Positions 21,768-30,742 are shown, counted from the first letter of the stretch. The stretch: 64,000 nt of DNA from Serpentinimonas raichei (GCF_000828895.1 NZ_AP014568.1:781699-845698), one strand, 5' to 3'. Notes: a model not told the origin generated them from the sequence alone. Made by a program: numbers and translations.

Positions 21768-21838
21768 GGGTGCGGGTAGGGTAAAGTGTGGTGAAATTAT
21801 AGGTTTCGCTCCTCCAGCCCGCTCACACCACACCAGCC

Positions 21839-23077
21839 ATGCCCACACCGCCGCTGCTCAAATCGGCCAAACTGGCCAACGTCTGCTACGACATTCGCGG
21901 CCCCGTGCTGGACAAGGCGCGCGCGATGGAGGAAGAAGGCCACAAGATCATCAAGCTCAACATCGGCAACATCGCCGCCTTTGGCTTGCAGCCGCCCGAC
22001 GAGATCGTGCAAGACATGATCCGCAACCTGCCCACGCCCACGGCGGCCGGCTACACCGACAGCAAGGGCCTGTTTGCGCCGCGCAAGGCGGTGGTGCACT
22101 ACACGCAGGAAAAGGGCATCGCCGGGGTGACGGTGGATGACGTGTACTTGGGCAATGGCGCCAGCGAGCTGATCGGCATGAGCCTCAACGCCCTGCTCAA
22201 CAGCGGCGACGAGGTGCTGATTCCGGCCCCCGACTACCCGCTCTACACCGCCAGCGTGGCGCTGGCCGGTGGCACGCCGGTGCATTATCTGTGCGACGAA
22301 GGCAGCGGCTGGCTGCCCGACCTAGACGACATCCGGCGCAAGATCACGCCGCAGACCAAGGGCATCGTCGTCATCAACCCCAACAACCCCACTGGTGCGC
22401 TCTACCCCGACGACCTGCTGCGCGCAATCGTCGAGATCGCGCGCCAGCACGGCTTGGTGATTTTTGCCGACGAAATCTACGACAAAACGCTCTACGACGG
22501 CGTGACCCACACCAGCGTGGCGGCGCTGGCCGACGAGGTGCTGGTGCTCACCTTCAACGGCCTGAGCAAGAACTACCGCTCCTGCGGCTACCGCGCGGGC
22601 TGGATGGTGGTTTCGGGCGACAAGCGGCGCGCGCGCGACTACATCGAGGGTCTGAATATGCTGGCCTCGATGCGCCTGTGCGCCAACACGCCGGGGCAGT
22701 TGGCGATCCAGACCGCGCTCGGCGGCTACCAGAGCATCAAGGACTTGGTGGCACCCAGCGGGCGCCTGTGCCGCCAGCGCGATCTGGCTTACGAGCTGAT
22801 GAGCCAGATTCCGGGCGTGAGCGTGGTCAAGCCCAAGGCGGCGCTGTATATGTTTCCGCGCCTGGACCCGAAGATGTACCCGATCACCGACGACCAGCAG
22901 TTTGCCTACGAGCTGCTGGCCGAAGAAAAAGTTCTGATTGTGCAGGGAACGGGCTTTAACTGGCCGCAACCCGACCACTTCCGCCTGGTTTTCCTGCCGC
23001 ACGCCGACGACTTGGCAGAAGCCATCGGGCGCATCGCGCGCTTTTTGGCGCACCTGCGCAAGCGCCACGGCACCTGA
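21839..23077 (+). CDS. alaA: Alanine-synthesising aminotransferase (AlaA type)
   Basis: A 412-residue fold-type I PLP aminotransferase close to E. coli AlaA, which makes alanine from pyruvate and glutamate. Shared segments include LNIGNIAAFG, AGYTDSKGLF, INPNNPTGALY and FADEIYDK. The PLP-binding Lys244 is in FNGLSKNYRS. It is followed by hom and thrC, the usual order in Burkholderiales, where it may supply or balance amino donors for threonine synthesis; that link is inference. No clear Shine-Dalgarno precedes the start. Confidence 0.94.
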   Translation: MPTPPLLKSAKLANVCYDIRGPVLDKARAMEEEGHKIIKLNIGNIAAFGLQPPDEIVQDMIRNLPTPTAAGYTDSKGLFAPRKAVVHYTQEKGIAGVTVDDVYLGNGASELIGMSLNALLNSGDEVLIPAPDYPLYTASVALAGGTPVHYLCDEGSGWLPDLDDIRRKITPQTKGIVVINPNNPTGALYPDDLLRAIVEIARQHGLVIFADEIYDKTLYDGVTHTSVAALADEVLVLTFNGLSKNYRSCGYRAGWMVVSGDKRRARDYIEGLNMLASMRLCANTPGQLAIQTALGGYQSIKDLVAPSGRLCRQRDLAYELMSQIPGVSVVKPKAALYMFPRLDPKMYPITDDQQFAYELLAEEKVLIVQGTGFNWPQPDHFRLVFLPHADDLAEAIGRIARFLAHLRKRHGT

Positions 23078-23130
23078 GCGTGAAACCCGACCCGGCCCCC
23101 TTTTTTGATTTGATGAAAGAACCCACAGAG

Positions 23131-24441
23131 ATGAAAGCGATACAAGTAGGCCTGCTCGGCATCGGCACCGTGGGCGGCGGTGTGTTTGAGGTGCTGCGCC
23201 GCAACCAGACCGAAATCCAGCGCCGCGCCGGGCGTGGCATAGCCATCGCCGCCGTGGCCGACCTCGACCAGGAGCGCGCGCGCCGCCTGGTGGGTGACGC
23301 GGTGCCGGTGTTTGGCGACGCACGCGCCGTGCTGGCCAACCCCGATATCGACATCGTGATCGAGCTCATCGGCGGTGTGGGCGTGGCGCGGGCGCTGGTG
23401 CTCGAAGCCATCGCCGCGGGCAAGCACGTGGTGACGGCCAACAAGGCGCTGCTGGCGGTGCACGGAACCGAGATTTTCCAGGCCGCGCAGCAACGCGGCG
23501 TGATGGTGGCCTTTGAGGCGGCGGTGGCCGGCGGCATTCCGATCATCAAGGCGCTGCGCGAGGGCCTGACGGCGAACCGCATCCAGTGGGTGGCGGGCAT
23601 CATCAACGGCACCACCAACTTTATTTTGAGCGAGATGCGCGACAAGGGGCTGGATTTTGCCACCGCGCTGGCGCAGGCGCAGCAACTGGGCTACGCCGAG
23701 GCCGACCCGCGCAACGACATCGAAGGCATAGACGCGGCGCACAAGGCGACCATCCTGAGCGCCATCGCCTTTGGCATTCCGGTGCAGTTCGAGCGCGCCT
23801 ACGTCGAGGGCATCACCCGGCTGGCCGCGAGCGATTTCAAGTACGCCGAGCAACTGGGCTACCGCATCAAGCTGCTGGGCATTGCCAAGCGCCAAGCCAG
23901 CGGCATCGAGCTGCGCGTACACCCCTGCCTGGTGCCGGCCAAGCGCCTGCTGGCCAACGTGGAAGGGGCGATGAACGCCGTCATGGTGCAGGGCGACGCG
24001 GTGGGCACCACGCTCTACTACGGCAAGGGCGCGGGCAGCGAGCCGACCGCCAGCGCGGTGATCGCCGATCTGGTGGACGTGACGCGGCTGCACACCGCCG
24101 ACCCGCAAAACCGGGTGCCGCACCTGGCGTTCCAGCCCGATGCGCTGAGCGAGCTGCCGATCCTGCCCATGAGCGCGGTGCAGACCAGCTACTACCTGCG
24201 CCTGTGCGTGGCCGACCAGGCCGGGGTGCTGGCGCAAGTGACCGGGATTTTGGCGGCGGCCGAGATCAGCATCGACGCCGTGTTGCAGCGCGAGGCCGAG
24301 CAGGGCGCAGCGCAGACCGAGCTCATCATCCTCACGCACCAGACCCGCGAGGGCGCGATGGACGCCGCGCTGGCGCAGATGCAGGCCCTGCCCACGGTGC
24401 TGGCACCGATCGTGCGCATCCGCAAAGAGGAGCTGGCCTGA
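23131..24441 (+). CDS. hom: Homoserine dehydrogenase
   Basis: Reduces aspartate semialdehyde to homoserine, the branch point to threonine and methionine. The N-terminal Rossmann motif is GLLGIGTVGGGVFEV; a catalytic domain with the AGIINGTTNFIL and GYAEADPRNDIEG segments follows. A C-terminal ACT domain (YLRLCVADQAGVLAQVTGIL) suggests feedback control by threonine. I start at MKAIQVGLL (436 residues), which fits family N-termini. An in-frame GTG at 23080 and an ATG at 23113 would add 17 or 6 residues. The stop overlaps the thrC start by 1 bp (TGATG). Confidence 0.95.
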   Translation: MKAIQVGLLGIGTVGGGVFEVLRRNQTEIQRRAGRGIAIAAVADLDQERARRLVGDAVPVFGDARAVLANPDIDIVIELIGGVGVARALVLEAIAAGKHVVTANKALLAVHGTEIFQAAQQRGVMVAFEAAVAGGIPIIKALREGLTANRIQWVAGIINGTTNFILSEMRDKGLDFATALAQAQQLGYAEADPRNDIEGIDAAHKATILSAIAFGIPVQFERAYVEGITRLAASDFKYAEQLGYRIKLLGIAKRQASGIELRVHPCLVPAKRLLANVEGAMNAVMVQGDAVGTTLYYGKGAGSEPTASAVIADLVDVTRLHTADPQNRVPHLAFQPDALSELPILPMSAVQTSYYLRLCVADQAGVLAQVTGILAAAEISIDAVLQREAEQGAAQTELIILTHQTREGAMDAALAQMQALPTVLAPIVRIRKEELA

Positions 24442-25871
24442 TGCGCTACCTCTCGACCCGCGGCCACCCCGAGCGGCTGCGTTTTTGCGACATCCTGCTT
24501 GAAGGGCTGGCCCCCGACGGCGGGCTGTACCTGCCCGAGCAGTACCCGCAAGTCGATGCCGCTACGCTGGCGCGCTGGCGCGGCGTCTGGGCCGAGCAGG
24601 GCTATGCGGCGCTGGCCTTCGAGATTTTGTCGCTCTACATCGACGACATCCCGCCCGCCGACTTGCGCGCCCTGTGCCACAAAACCTACACCGCCGAAGT
24701 GTTTGGCAGCCCCGCCATTGCGCCGCTGCGCCGGCTCGATGAGGGCCTGTGGATAGCGGAGCTGTCCAACGGCCCCACGCTGGCCTTCAAAGACATGGCG
24801 ATGCAGTTGCTCGGCAACCTGTTCGAGTACGAGCTGGCGCGCCGTGGCACGCAGCTCAACATTTTGGGCGCGACCAGCGGCGACACCGGCAGCGCCGCCG
24901 AGTACGCCATGCGCGGCAAGCGGGGCGTGCGCGTGTTCATGCTCTCGCCGCACGGGCGCATGAGCGCCTTCCAGCAGGCGCAGATGTTCAGCCTGCAAGA
25001 CCCCAACATCCACAACCTGGCGATCGAGGGCGTGTTCGACGACTGCCAGGACATCGTCAAGGCGGTCAGCGCCGACCTCGAATTCAAGCGCCGCTACCAG
25101 ATCGGCACCGTCAATTCGATCAACTGGGCGCGCTTGCTGGCGCAGGTGGTGTATTACTTTGCTGGCTACTTCAGTCTGACACGATCCGACGCGCAGCGCA
25201 TCAGCTTCGCCGTGCCCAGCGGCAACTTTGGCAACGTCTGCGCCGGCCATGTGGCGCGCATGATGGGCCTGCCGATCGAGCAACTGGTGGTGGCGACGAA
25301 CGAAAACGATGTGCTCGACGAGTTCTTTCGCACCGGCTGCTACCGCGTGCGCCCGAGCGCGCAGACCTTCGAGACTTCCAGCCCCTCGATGGACATCTCC
25401 AAGGCCAGCAACTTCGAGCGCTTCGTGTTCGACCTGCTCGGGCGCGACGCGGCGCGCACCCAGGCCTTGTTTGGCGCCGAGTTGGCGCGCAGCGGCTGCT
25501 TCGACCTCAGCGCCGACCCCGCCTTTGCCCAGATCCGCAGCCGCTACGGCTTCGTGAGCGGGCGCAGCAGCCACGCCGATCGGCTCGACACCATCCGCGC
25601 CGCCTGGCAACACAGCGGCCAGATGCTAGACCCGCACACCGCCGACGCGGTGCGGGTGGCGCGCCAGCACCTGCAAGCGGGCACGCCCATGGTGGTGCTG
25701 GAGACCGCCCTGCCAGTCAAGTTTTCAGCCACGCTGGTGGAGGCGCTGGGGCGCGAGCCCGAGCGCCCCGCCGCGCTGGAAGGCATAGAAAACCTGCCCA
25801 AACGGGTGCAGGTGCTGCCGCCCGAGGTCGAGCGCGTGAAGGCCTATATTGCCGCCGAGTGCGACTGTTGA
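24441..25871 (+). CDS. thrC: Threonine synthase
   Basis: Converts O-phosphohomoserine to threonine with PLP. The 476-residue protein has the N-terminal MRYLSTRG, the PLP-lysine motif TLAFKDMA (Lys117), the phosphate-binding GATSGDTGSAAEYA, and SMDISKASNFERFVFDLLG. The start is fixed by the TGATG overlap with hom; the frame is open far upstream only as a shadow. No thrB-type homoserine kinase is adjacent, so it must be encoded elsewhere. Confidence 0.97.
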   Translation: MRYLSTRGHPERLRFCDILLEGLAPDGGLYLPEQYPQVDAATLARWRGVWAEQGYAALAFEILSLYIDDIPPADLRALCHKTYTAEVFGSPAIAPLRRLDEGLWIAELSNGPTLAFKDMAMQLLGNLFEYELARRGTQLNILGATSGDTGSAAEYAMRGKRGVRVFMLSPHGRMSAFQQAQMFSLQDPNIHNLAIEGVFDDCQDIVKAVSADLEFKRRYQIGTVNSINWARLLAQVVYYFAGYFSLTRSDAQRISFAVPSGNFGNVCAGHVARMMGLPIEQLVVATNENDVLDEFFRTGCYRVRPSAQTFETSSPSMDISKASNFERFVFDLLGRDAARTQALFGAELARSGCFDLSADPAFAQIRSRYGFVSGRSSHADRLDTIRAAWQHSGQMLDPHTADAVRVARQHLQAGTPMVVLETALPVKFSATLVEALGREPERPAALEGIENLPKRVQVLPPEVERVKAYIAAECDC

Positions 25872-25950
25872 TCGGGCCTAGCGCGCGCTGCGGCTCACCC
25901 CTCGACCCTTCTGACACACCTCCTGGCCCACCCATCCCGTTGCACCGCGC

Positions 25951-27264
25951 ATGAACCCAGCCCCAACTGCCGCCCCCGCCCGCCCCGGCCTGCTGCCGCT
26001 CGACGACGCGCTGGCGGCCCTGCTGGCGACGGCGCAGCCGCTGAATGAGCTGGAGACGCTGGCGCTGGATGAGGCCGATGGCCGCGTGCTGGCGCAGGAT
26101 CTGCGCGCCGCGCTCGACGTGCCCGGTTTCGACAACAGCGCCATGGACGGCTACGCGGTGCGCGCCGCCGAAGTGGCCGCCGCCCACGCCGCCGGGGCGG
26201 CGTTGCCGGTGAGCCTGCGCATCCCCGCCGGGGCGGTGGGGGCTGCCCTGCAAGCTGGCACGGTGGCGCGCATCTTCACCGGTGCCCCCATCCCCACCGG
26301 GGCCGACGCGGTGCTGGCGCAAGAAGAAGCCGAGCCCAACACCGACGCCAGCGGCTCGCCACAGGTGCGTTTTCTCAAACCGGCGCGGCTGGGCCAGCAC
26401 ATCCGCCGCCGGGGTGAAGACATCGCGCACGGCCAAGTCGTGTTGCCCGCCGGCACCCTGCTGGGCCCGGCCGAACTCGGGCTGGCCGCCAGCCTGGGTG
26501 CGGCGCAACTGCCGCTGCGGCGGCGCTTGCGCGTGGCGCTGCTGAGCAGCGGCGACGAGCTGATCGAGCCTGGCCATATCGCCCCTGAACGGTTGCCGCC
26601 GGGGGCGATCTACAACAGCAACCGCACTTTTTTGCGCGCCCTGTTGCAGCGCCTAGGCTGCCAAGTGAGCGTCTGCGCCCCGGTGCCGGATCGGCTCGAT
26701 GCCACCGTGGCGGCGCTGCGCGAGGCGGCGCAGGGCCACGACCTGGTGCTCAGCAGCGGCGGCGTCTCGGTAGGCGAGGCGGACCACCTCAAGGCCGCGG
26801 TGCAAGCCCTGGGCGGCCTGCACCTGTGGCAGATCGCCATCAAACCCGGCAAGCCCTTTGCGCATGGCTGGCTGGAGCGCGCTGCGGCCACGGCTGGCGG
26901 GCGCTGCCACTACATCGGCCTGCCCGGCAACCCGGTGGCCAGCTATGTCACTTTTTTGCTGCTGGTGCAGCCCTTCGTGCGCCGCTTGCAGGGTGTGCAA
27001 GATGTGAGCGGTTGCGCCAGCCCGGGCCTGCCTCAGACCATCGAGCTGCCGGCGCATTTCGACTGGCCCAGCGTCGAGCGGCGGCGCGAGTTCCTGCGCG
27101 TGCGCCGCAACGCCGCCGGCGGGCTCGACCTCTATCCGAGCCAAGGCTCGGGCGTGCTGAGCTCCATCGCTTGGGCTGACGGACTGGTCGATAAAGCGCC
27201 GGGGCAGACCATCGCTCACGGGGATGGCGTGCGGTACTGGCCGTTTGGTGCGGCGCTGGGCTGA
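25951..27264 (+). CDS. moeA: Molybdopterin molybdenumtransferase
   Basis: Inserts molybdate into adenylylated molybdopterin to complete the molybdenum cofactor. The 437-residue protein has the family segments FDNSAMDGYAVRA (about residues 64-76), RIFTGAPIPTGADAV, RRRGEDI, SSGGVSVGEADHLKAA and the domain IV region with GLPGNPVASYVTF. It lies 79 bp after thrC. The moaD and moaE genes that often follow in relatives are not present here; a convergent gene begins 35 bp further on. Confidence 0.96.
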   Translation: MNPAPTAAPARPGLLPLDDALAALLATAQPLNELETLALDEADGRVLAQDLRAALDVPGFDNSAMDGYAVRAAEVAAAHAAGAALPVSLRIPAGAVGAALQAGTVARIFTGAPIPTGADAVLAQEEAEPNTDASGSPQVRFLKPARLGQHIRRRGEDIAHGQVVLPAGTLLGPAELGLAASLGAAQLPLRRRLRVALLSSGDELIEPGHIAPERLPPGAIYNSNRTFLRALLQRLGCQVSVCAPVPDRLDATVAALREAAQGHDLVLSSGGVSVGEADHLKAAVQALGGLHLWQIAIKPGKPFAHGWLERAAATAGGRCHYIGLPGNPVASYVTFLLLVQPFVRRLQGVQDVSGCASPGLPQTIELPAHFDWPSVERRREFLRVRRNAAGGLDLYPSQGSGVLSSIAWADGLVDKAPGQTIAHGDGVRYWPFGAALG

Positions 27265-27299
27265 GTGGCGGCGCGTACACCCGAAGCAAGGGCGAGGGC

Positions 27300-27908
27300 T
27301 CAGTCCACTTGCACCGCGCCCGTGATGCGGTAGAAAAACCCGAGGCTGTCGTTGTGCAGCACGTGAAAACGCCCCTCGACCACCAGCGCGCCGATGGTGT
27401 AGCGCACCGGGCGGCGGCTGCGCACCTGCACGATGCTCTCGGGGCCGCCGGGGGTGCAAAAGGGGCAGGTCAGGGGCACCGAGGTAAGCAAAAAATGCAC
27501 CTGGCGCTCGCCGGGGTCGAGCGGCGTCATGAAGCCTTGCAGGCGCACGGTGCGCTGGTCGAGCGCCAAAATGGCCGGTGAATACACCTGCACCACGCGG
27601 TTGCGCTCGGTGCGGGTGCTGATGTCGGCCAAGGTGGACCAAGCGATCACATCGGTGCGCACCGGCAGTGGGGCGTAGGCGCTCAGCGGGCTGTGGATGC
27701 CCGCGCCTTGGCCGCCCGCCAGCGGGTTGGCTGCAGCCGCAGCGCCATCCGCACCCGCTGGGGCGGCGGATCCGCTGGGTGTCGTCTGCGCCTGTGCCCG
27801 CAGCGGCCAGCCCATGCCCGCGACGGCCCCGGCCGCTCCCGCAGCCAGCACGCCAGCCCGGCCCAGCCAGGCGCGCCGATCCAGCCGTGCTGCTTCGTCA
27901 ATGGACAT
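27300..27908 (-). CDS. DUF3299-family exported protein of the Zur locus
   Basis: A 202-residue protein with a twin-arginine-like N-terminus (DRRAWLGRAG, then a hydrophobic stretch ending near AQAQ, about residue 41), so it is probably periplasmic. The C-terminal half matches DUF3299: LQGFMTPLDPGERQVHFLL, then PFCTPGGPES with Cys-x2-Cys-like context, and VVVEGRFHVL. The function of the family is unknown, but members occur next to zinc-regulated ABC genes. Its start overlaps the end of the upstream small His/Cys gene by 11 bp, tying it to the zur transcription unit. Metal handling is inference. Confidence 0.8.
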   Translation of the reverse strand: MSIDEAARLDRRAWLGRAGVLAAGAAGAVAGMGWPLRAQAQTTPSGSAAPAGADGAAAAANPLAGGQGAGIHSPLSAYAPLPVRTDVIAWSTLADISTRTERNRVVQVYSPAILALDQRTVRLQGFMTPLDPGERQVHFLLTSVPLTCPFCTPGGPESIVQVRSRRPVRYTIGALVVEGRFHVLHNDSLGFFYRITGAVQVD

Positions 27909-28203
27909 GGCGCATGCCGCAGTAGTTGCCCAGCGCCAGCCCGGTGCAGGCGGCGCGCAGCTGCTGGTGGCAGACGCGCTCGCCGCGCCCGGCTTGCAGG
28001 CACTCGGCGGCGGCTTGGTGCGCGGCGGCCATGGCTTGGTGGCGGCGGATGTCTTCCTGGATTTGGGCCGGGGTGTGTTGCTGCCCGTGCGCGTGCGTGT
28101 GCGGCGCTTGGCCGGGTGTGGCCCAAGCGACGGGCAGGGCGGACAGGGCCAAGAGGCTGGCGGCCAGCAGCGGCAGCAGGGATTGTTTCAGCGTTTTCTT
28201 CAT
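27898..28203 (-). CDS. Small exported His/Cys-rich protein
   Basis: 101 residues from the ATG giving MKKTLKQSLL. A clear Sec signal peptide (residues 1-28, cleavage near AWA) is followed by a His-rich patch (residues 34-43). A helical segment then carries four cysteines at positions 68, 78, 86 and 95 and ends in HVH. I do not recognise the family. The ligands and the position in a Zur-led operon suggest a periplasmic zinc or copper carrier, or a disulfide-bonded partner of the ABC permease; this is inference. It overlaps the DUF3299 gene by 11 bp and follows the permease after 56 bp. The frame continues far upstream as a shadow of the permease. Confidence 0.72.
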   Translation of the reverse strand: MKKTLKQSLLPLLAASLLALSALPVAWATPGQAPHTHAHGQQHTPAQIQEDIRRHQAMAAAHQAAAECLQAGRGERVCHQQLRAACTGLALGNYCGMRHVH

Positions 28204-28259
28204 GGTGGTTTGGAGTGAAGGTTGCAGGGAAGGTTGCATCGTCGCGCTGTGCACGGTTT

Positions 28260-29471
28260 TTAGCTTCGGTTGAGCAAGGTCATGACATCGAGCCGCTGCG
28301 CGCGCCAAGCCGGCAGCGCCGCGGCTAGGGCGGCCAGCAGCAGCGCCGTGAAGGGCACCCACAGCAGCACGGGGCTCCAGTGCCAGGCTTGCAACAGCGC
28401 CGTGCTGCCCGGCGGCAGCCAGCCCGCGATGGCGGCCAGCAGCGCTTGCGCCAGCAGCAGGCCCAGCAGCAGCGCCAGCAGCGCCAGCGTCAGCGCCTCG
28501 GCCAGCAGCAGCCCGACCAGGCGCCGCGCCGGGGTGCCGAGCATGCGCAGCATCGCCAGATCGGTTTCGCGCTCGCGCACCGCGGCCCACAGCGCGACGA
28601 AGATCGACAGCCCGGCCATCAGCAGCAGCGTCAGGCCAAAGCCTTGCAGCACCTGGGTGCCCGCACCCAGCAGGGTGAGCAAGCGCGTGAGCTCCAGCGC
28701 CGGGGCGGCGGCCTGCATATTGGTTTGGGTGTTGACGAAGCGCGGGAACGTCACCGCCGCCAGCGGGCTGTGGTAGCTGATGAGCGCCATCGTCACTTCG
28801 CGCTCGGCCTCGATGCTGGCGCGCTCCTCGGGGCTCATCTGCGCCATGCCGTGCAGGTCGTCGTGCACCAGCCAGACCGATTCGGTGGCCGTGAGCACCA
28901 GCCGGTCCAGCACGCAGCGGCATGGGGCCAAGATGCCGGTGATGGTGTAGGGGTGTAGCTCGTGCGCCTTGCCGCTGGGGTCGAGCCCGTGCACGCCGAC
29001 AAAGCGCTGCCCCAGCCCCAAGCCGGTGCTGGCCGCCACTTGGGAGCCGAGCACGGCCTGCATCGGCTGCTGCCAGAGCTGGCCCTGCGCCAGTTCGGCC
29101 CCGTACAGCGCCACGTAATCGTGCGTGGTGCCGACGACGCGGTAGCCCGCCAGGTTGTCGCCCAGGCTGAGCGGGATGATGCGCGCCACTTGCGGGTGCT
29201 GGCGCAGGGTTTCCAGATCGGCCAGGCGGATGTTGCCCGGCGGCACGTCGAGGTGAAAAACCCCGGACATGATGAGCTGGATCGGGCTGCCCTTGGCCCC
29301 GATGACGGCGTCGATGCCCGACAGGTCGCGCTCGAAGGAGTGCGTGATCTGCTCGCGCGCACTCAACACGAAGGCCATGGCGGCCACGCCCAAGGTGAGC
29401 AGCAGCAGGTTGAGCACCGTGGCCAGCGGCCGCGACCACAGGTAGCGCCAAGACAAGCCGAGCGTGTTCAT
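28260..29471 (-). CDS. ABC transporter permease, FtsX/MacB/LolC-like
   Basis: 403 residues. One N-terminal membrane helix (about 15-38), a large periplasmic domain, and three C-terminal helices (about 278-300, 330-352 and 370-393), the layout of FtsX-type permeases. These usually do not import solutes but move lipoproteins or transmit force to periplasmic partners. The motif RERETDLAMLRMLGTPARR matches the family coupling region. Its start overlaps the ATPase gene by 4 bp. Together with the DUF3299 and His/Cys proteins it resembles the zinc-regulated Zrg-type systems I recall from Vibrio. Confidence 0.88.
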   Translation of the reverse strand: MNTLGLSWRYLWSRPLATVLNLLLLTLGVAAMAFVLSAREQITHSFERDLSGIDAVIGAKGSPIQLIMSGVFHLDVPPGNIRLADLETLRQHPQVARIIPLSLGDNLAGYRVVGTTHDYVALYGAELAQGQLWQQPMQAVLGSQVAASTGLGLGQRFVGVHGLDPSGKAHELHPYTITGILAPCRCVLDRLVLTATESVWLVHDDLHGMAQMSPEERASIEAEREVTMALISYHSPLAAVTFPRFVNTQTNMQAAAPALELTRLLTLLGAGTQVLQGFGLTLLLMAGLSIFVALWAAVRERETDLAMLRMLGTPARRLVGLLLAEALTLALLALLLGLLLAQALLAAIAGWLPPGSTALLQAWHWSPVLLWVPFTALLLAALAAALPAWRAQRLDVMTLLNRS

Positions 29472-30115
29472 GGCACAGCCTTTGCGAGCCAGAGCGTGCG
29501 CGCATCGGGCAGGGCCAGCACGGCGCGCTGGTCGTGGGTGGCGACGACCAGGGTGGCGGCACTGGCCTGCGCCTGCTGGCGGATCAGGGCCATGGCTTGG
29601 GCGGCGTTCTCGTCGTCGAGGCTGGCGGTGGGTTCATCGGCCAGCAGCACGGTCGGGCGGCGCAGCAGGGCGCGCGCCAAGGCCACGCGCAGCGCCTGCC
29701 CGGTGGAGAGCTGGTGCACGTGGCGCTGCAATAACTCACCCAAGCCCAAGGTGTCGATCAGGTGCTGGAAATGGCCAGGGTCCAGCGCCTGGCGGCTGGC
29801 GTAGGCCACCAGTTGCAGGTTGTCGCGCACGCTCAAGGCGGCGCTGAGCAGGCCGCGCTGCGGCAAAAAACCGATCTGGCGCGCGCGCCAGCGGTCGCGC
29901 TCGCTTTGCTTCAAGCGCGCCGGTTGCACCCCGGCGACTTCGAGCAGGCCGGCGCTGGGCGTGAGCAGCCCGGCCAGCAGCGCCAGCCAAGTCGATTTGC
30001 CGCTGCCCGAGGGGCCGCGCAGCAGCAAGGTTTGGCCGCTGGGGCATTCCAGATCGGGGTAGGCCAGGGTGGGCCCGTCGCGCCAGCTATGGCGCAGTGC
30101 GTGGGTTCGAATCAT
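29468..30115 (-). CDS. ABC transporter ATP-binding protein of the Zur locus
   Basis: A 215-residue nucleotide-binding subunit of the LolD/MacB class. Walker A is GPSGSGKST (about residues 34-42), the signature is LSTGQ in place of the usual LSGGQ, and Walker B is VLLADEPTASLDDE. Its start overlaps the zur stop by 4 bp and its stop overlaps the permease start by 4 bp, so the three genes are translationally coupled. The start is the ATG giving MIRTHALRHS; the frame extends upstream only as a shadow of zur. Confidence 0.9.
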   Translation of the reverse strand: MIRTHALRHSWRDGPTLAYPDLECPSGQTLLLRGPSGSGKSTWLALLAGLLTPSAGLLEVAGVQPARLKQSERDRWRARQIGFLPQRGLLSAALSVRDNLQLVAYASRQALDPGHFQHLIDTLGLGELLQRHVHQLSTGQALRVALARALLRRPTVLLADEPTASLDDENAAQAMALIRQQAQASAATLVVATHDQRAVLALPDARTLWLAKAVP

Positions 30116-30723
30116 GTGGTTGGGTTGGCGGGGTGCGGGGTGGTGGTGGTGGAGTTGCTGCAACCGGCACAGGTGCCGTGCAGGGTGAGGTCGAGCCACT
30201 GCGCCCGGTGCCCCAAGGCGGCCAGGGCAGCGGCCCAGTTTTGTGCCAAGGCTTGGGCGTGAAGCTGGGCCTCGTGCTCGGCGGGGGTTTGGGTTTGGGG
30301 CATGGCACCGGGTGCGGCCGCACCCGGCTCCAAGGCCAGCGGCAGCAGTTGGTGGCAGGAATCGCATTCGAAGTGTGGCTGCAAGGCGGTCTGGGCTGCC
30401 GGGCTCGCCGGGCTTGGGCTGGCCCCGGCCCAAGTGAAGCGCCAGCGGCGCTCGTTGGGGTCGGGGTGGCGCAGCAGCAAGCCGCAGGCGGCCAGCCGGT
30501 CCAGCAACCGGTACAGGGTGACGCGGTTGATGGCCACGCCGCGCGCCTTGAGTTGCGCCAGCACCTCGAAGTGGCAGGGCGAGCTGTGCGGGGCGCCGGC
30601 CAGCACACCCAGCACGGCGCGGGTGGCGACCGTGAGGCGCAAACCGGCATCGTGCAAGCGCTCGAGCACCTCGGGCGTGAGCGGGCTGGCAGTGGAAGCA
30701 GGGCTGGGGCTGGGCATGTTCAT
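30112..30723 (-). CDS. zur: Fur-family regulator, probably Zur
   Basis: A 203-residue Fur-family repressor. A winged-helix domain occupies residues 15-100, with recognition helix near VAINRVTLYRLLDRL. Structural zinc cysteines are Cys120 and Cys123 (ECDSC) and Cys185 and Cys188 (CAGC). An Ala/Pro-rich insert of about 30 residues (133-165) widens the dimerisation domain. It faces znuCBA across 89 bp and is the first gene of the ABC/DUF3299 operon, which supports Zur rather than Fur. Two Met codons (30723 and 30717) are possible starts. Confidence 0.88.
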   Translation of the reverse strand: MNMPSPSPASTASPLTPEVLERLHDAGLRLTVATRAVLGVLAGAPHSSPCHFEVLAQLKARGVAINRVTLYRLLDRLAACGLLLRHPDPNERRWRFTWAGASPSPASPAAQTALQPHFECDSCHQLLPLALEPGAAAPGAMPQTQTPAEHEAQLHAQALAQNWAAALAALGHRAQWLDLTLHGTCAGCSNSTTTTPHPANPTT

Positions 30724-30742
30724 GGAGTGGGAGGGTGCTAGC

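Noticed and set aside
21786..21833. 8 bp inverted repeat GTGTGGTG/CACCACAC in the alaA divergent region
   Set aside because: The 32 bp separation and low complexity make a specific operator unlikely without conservation data.
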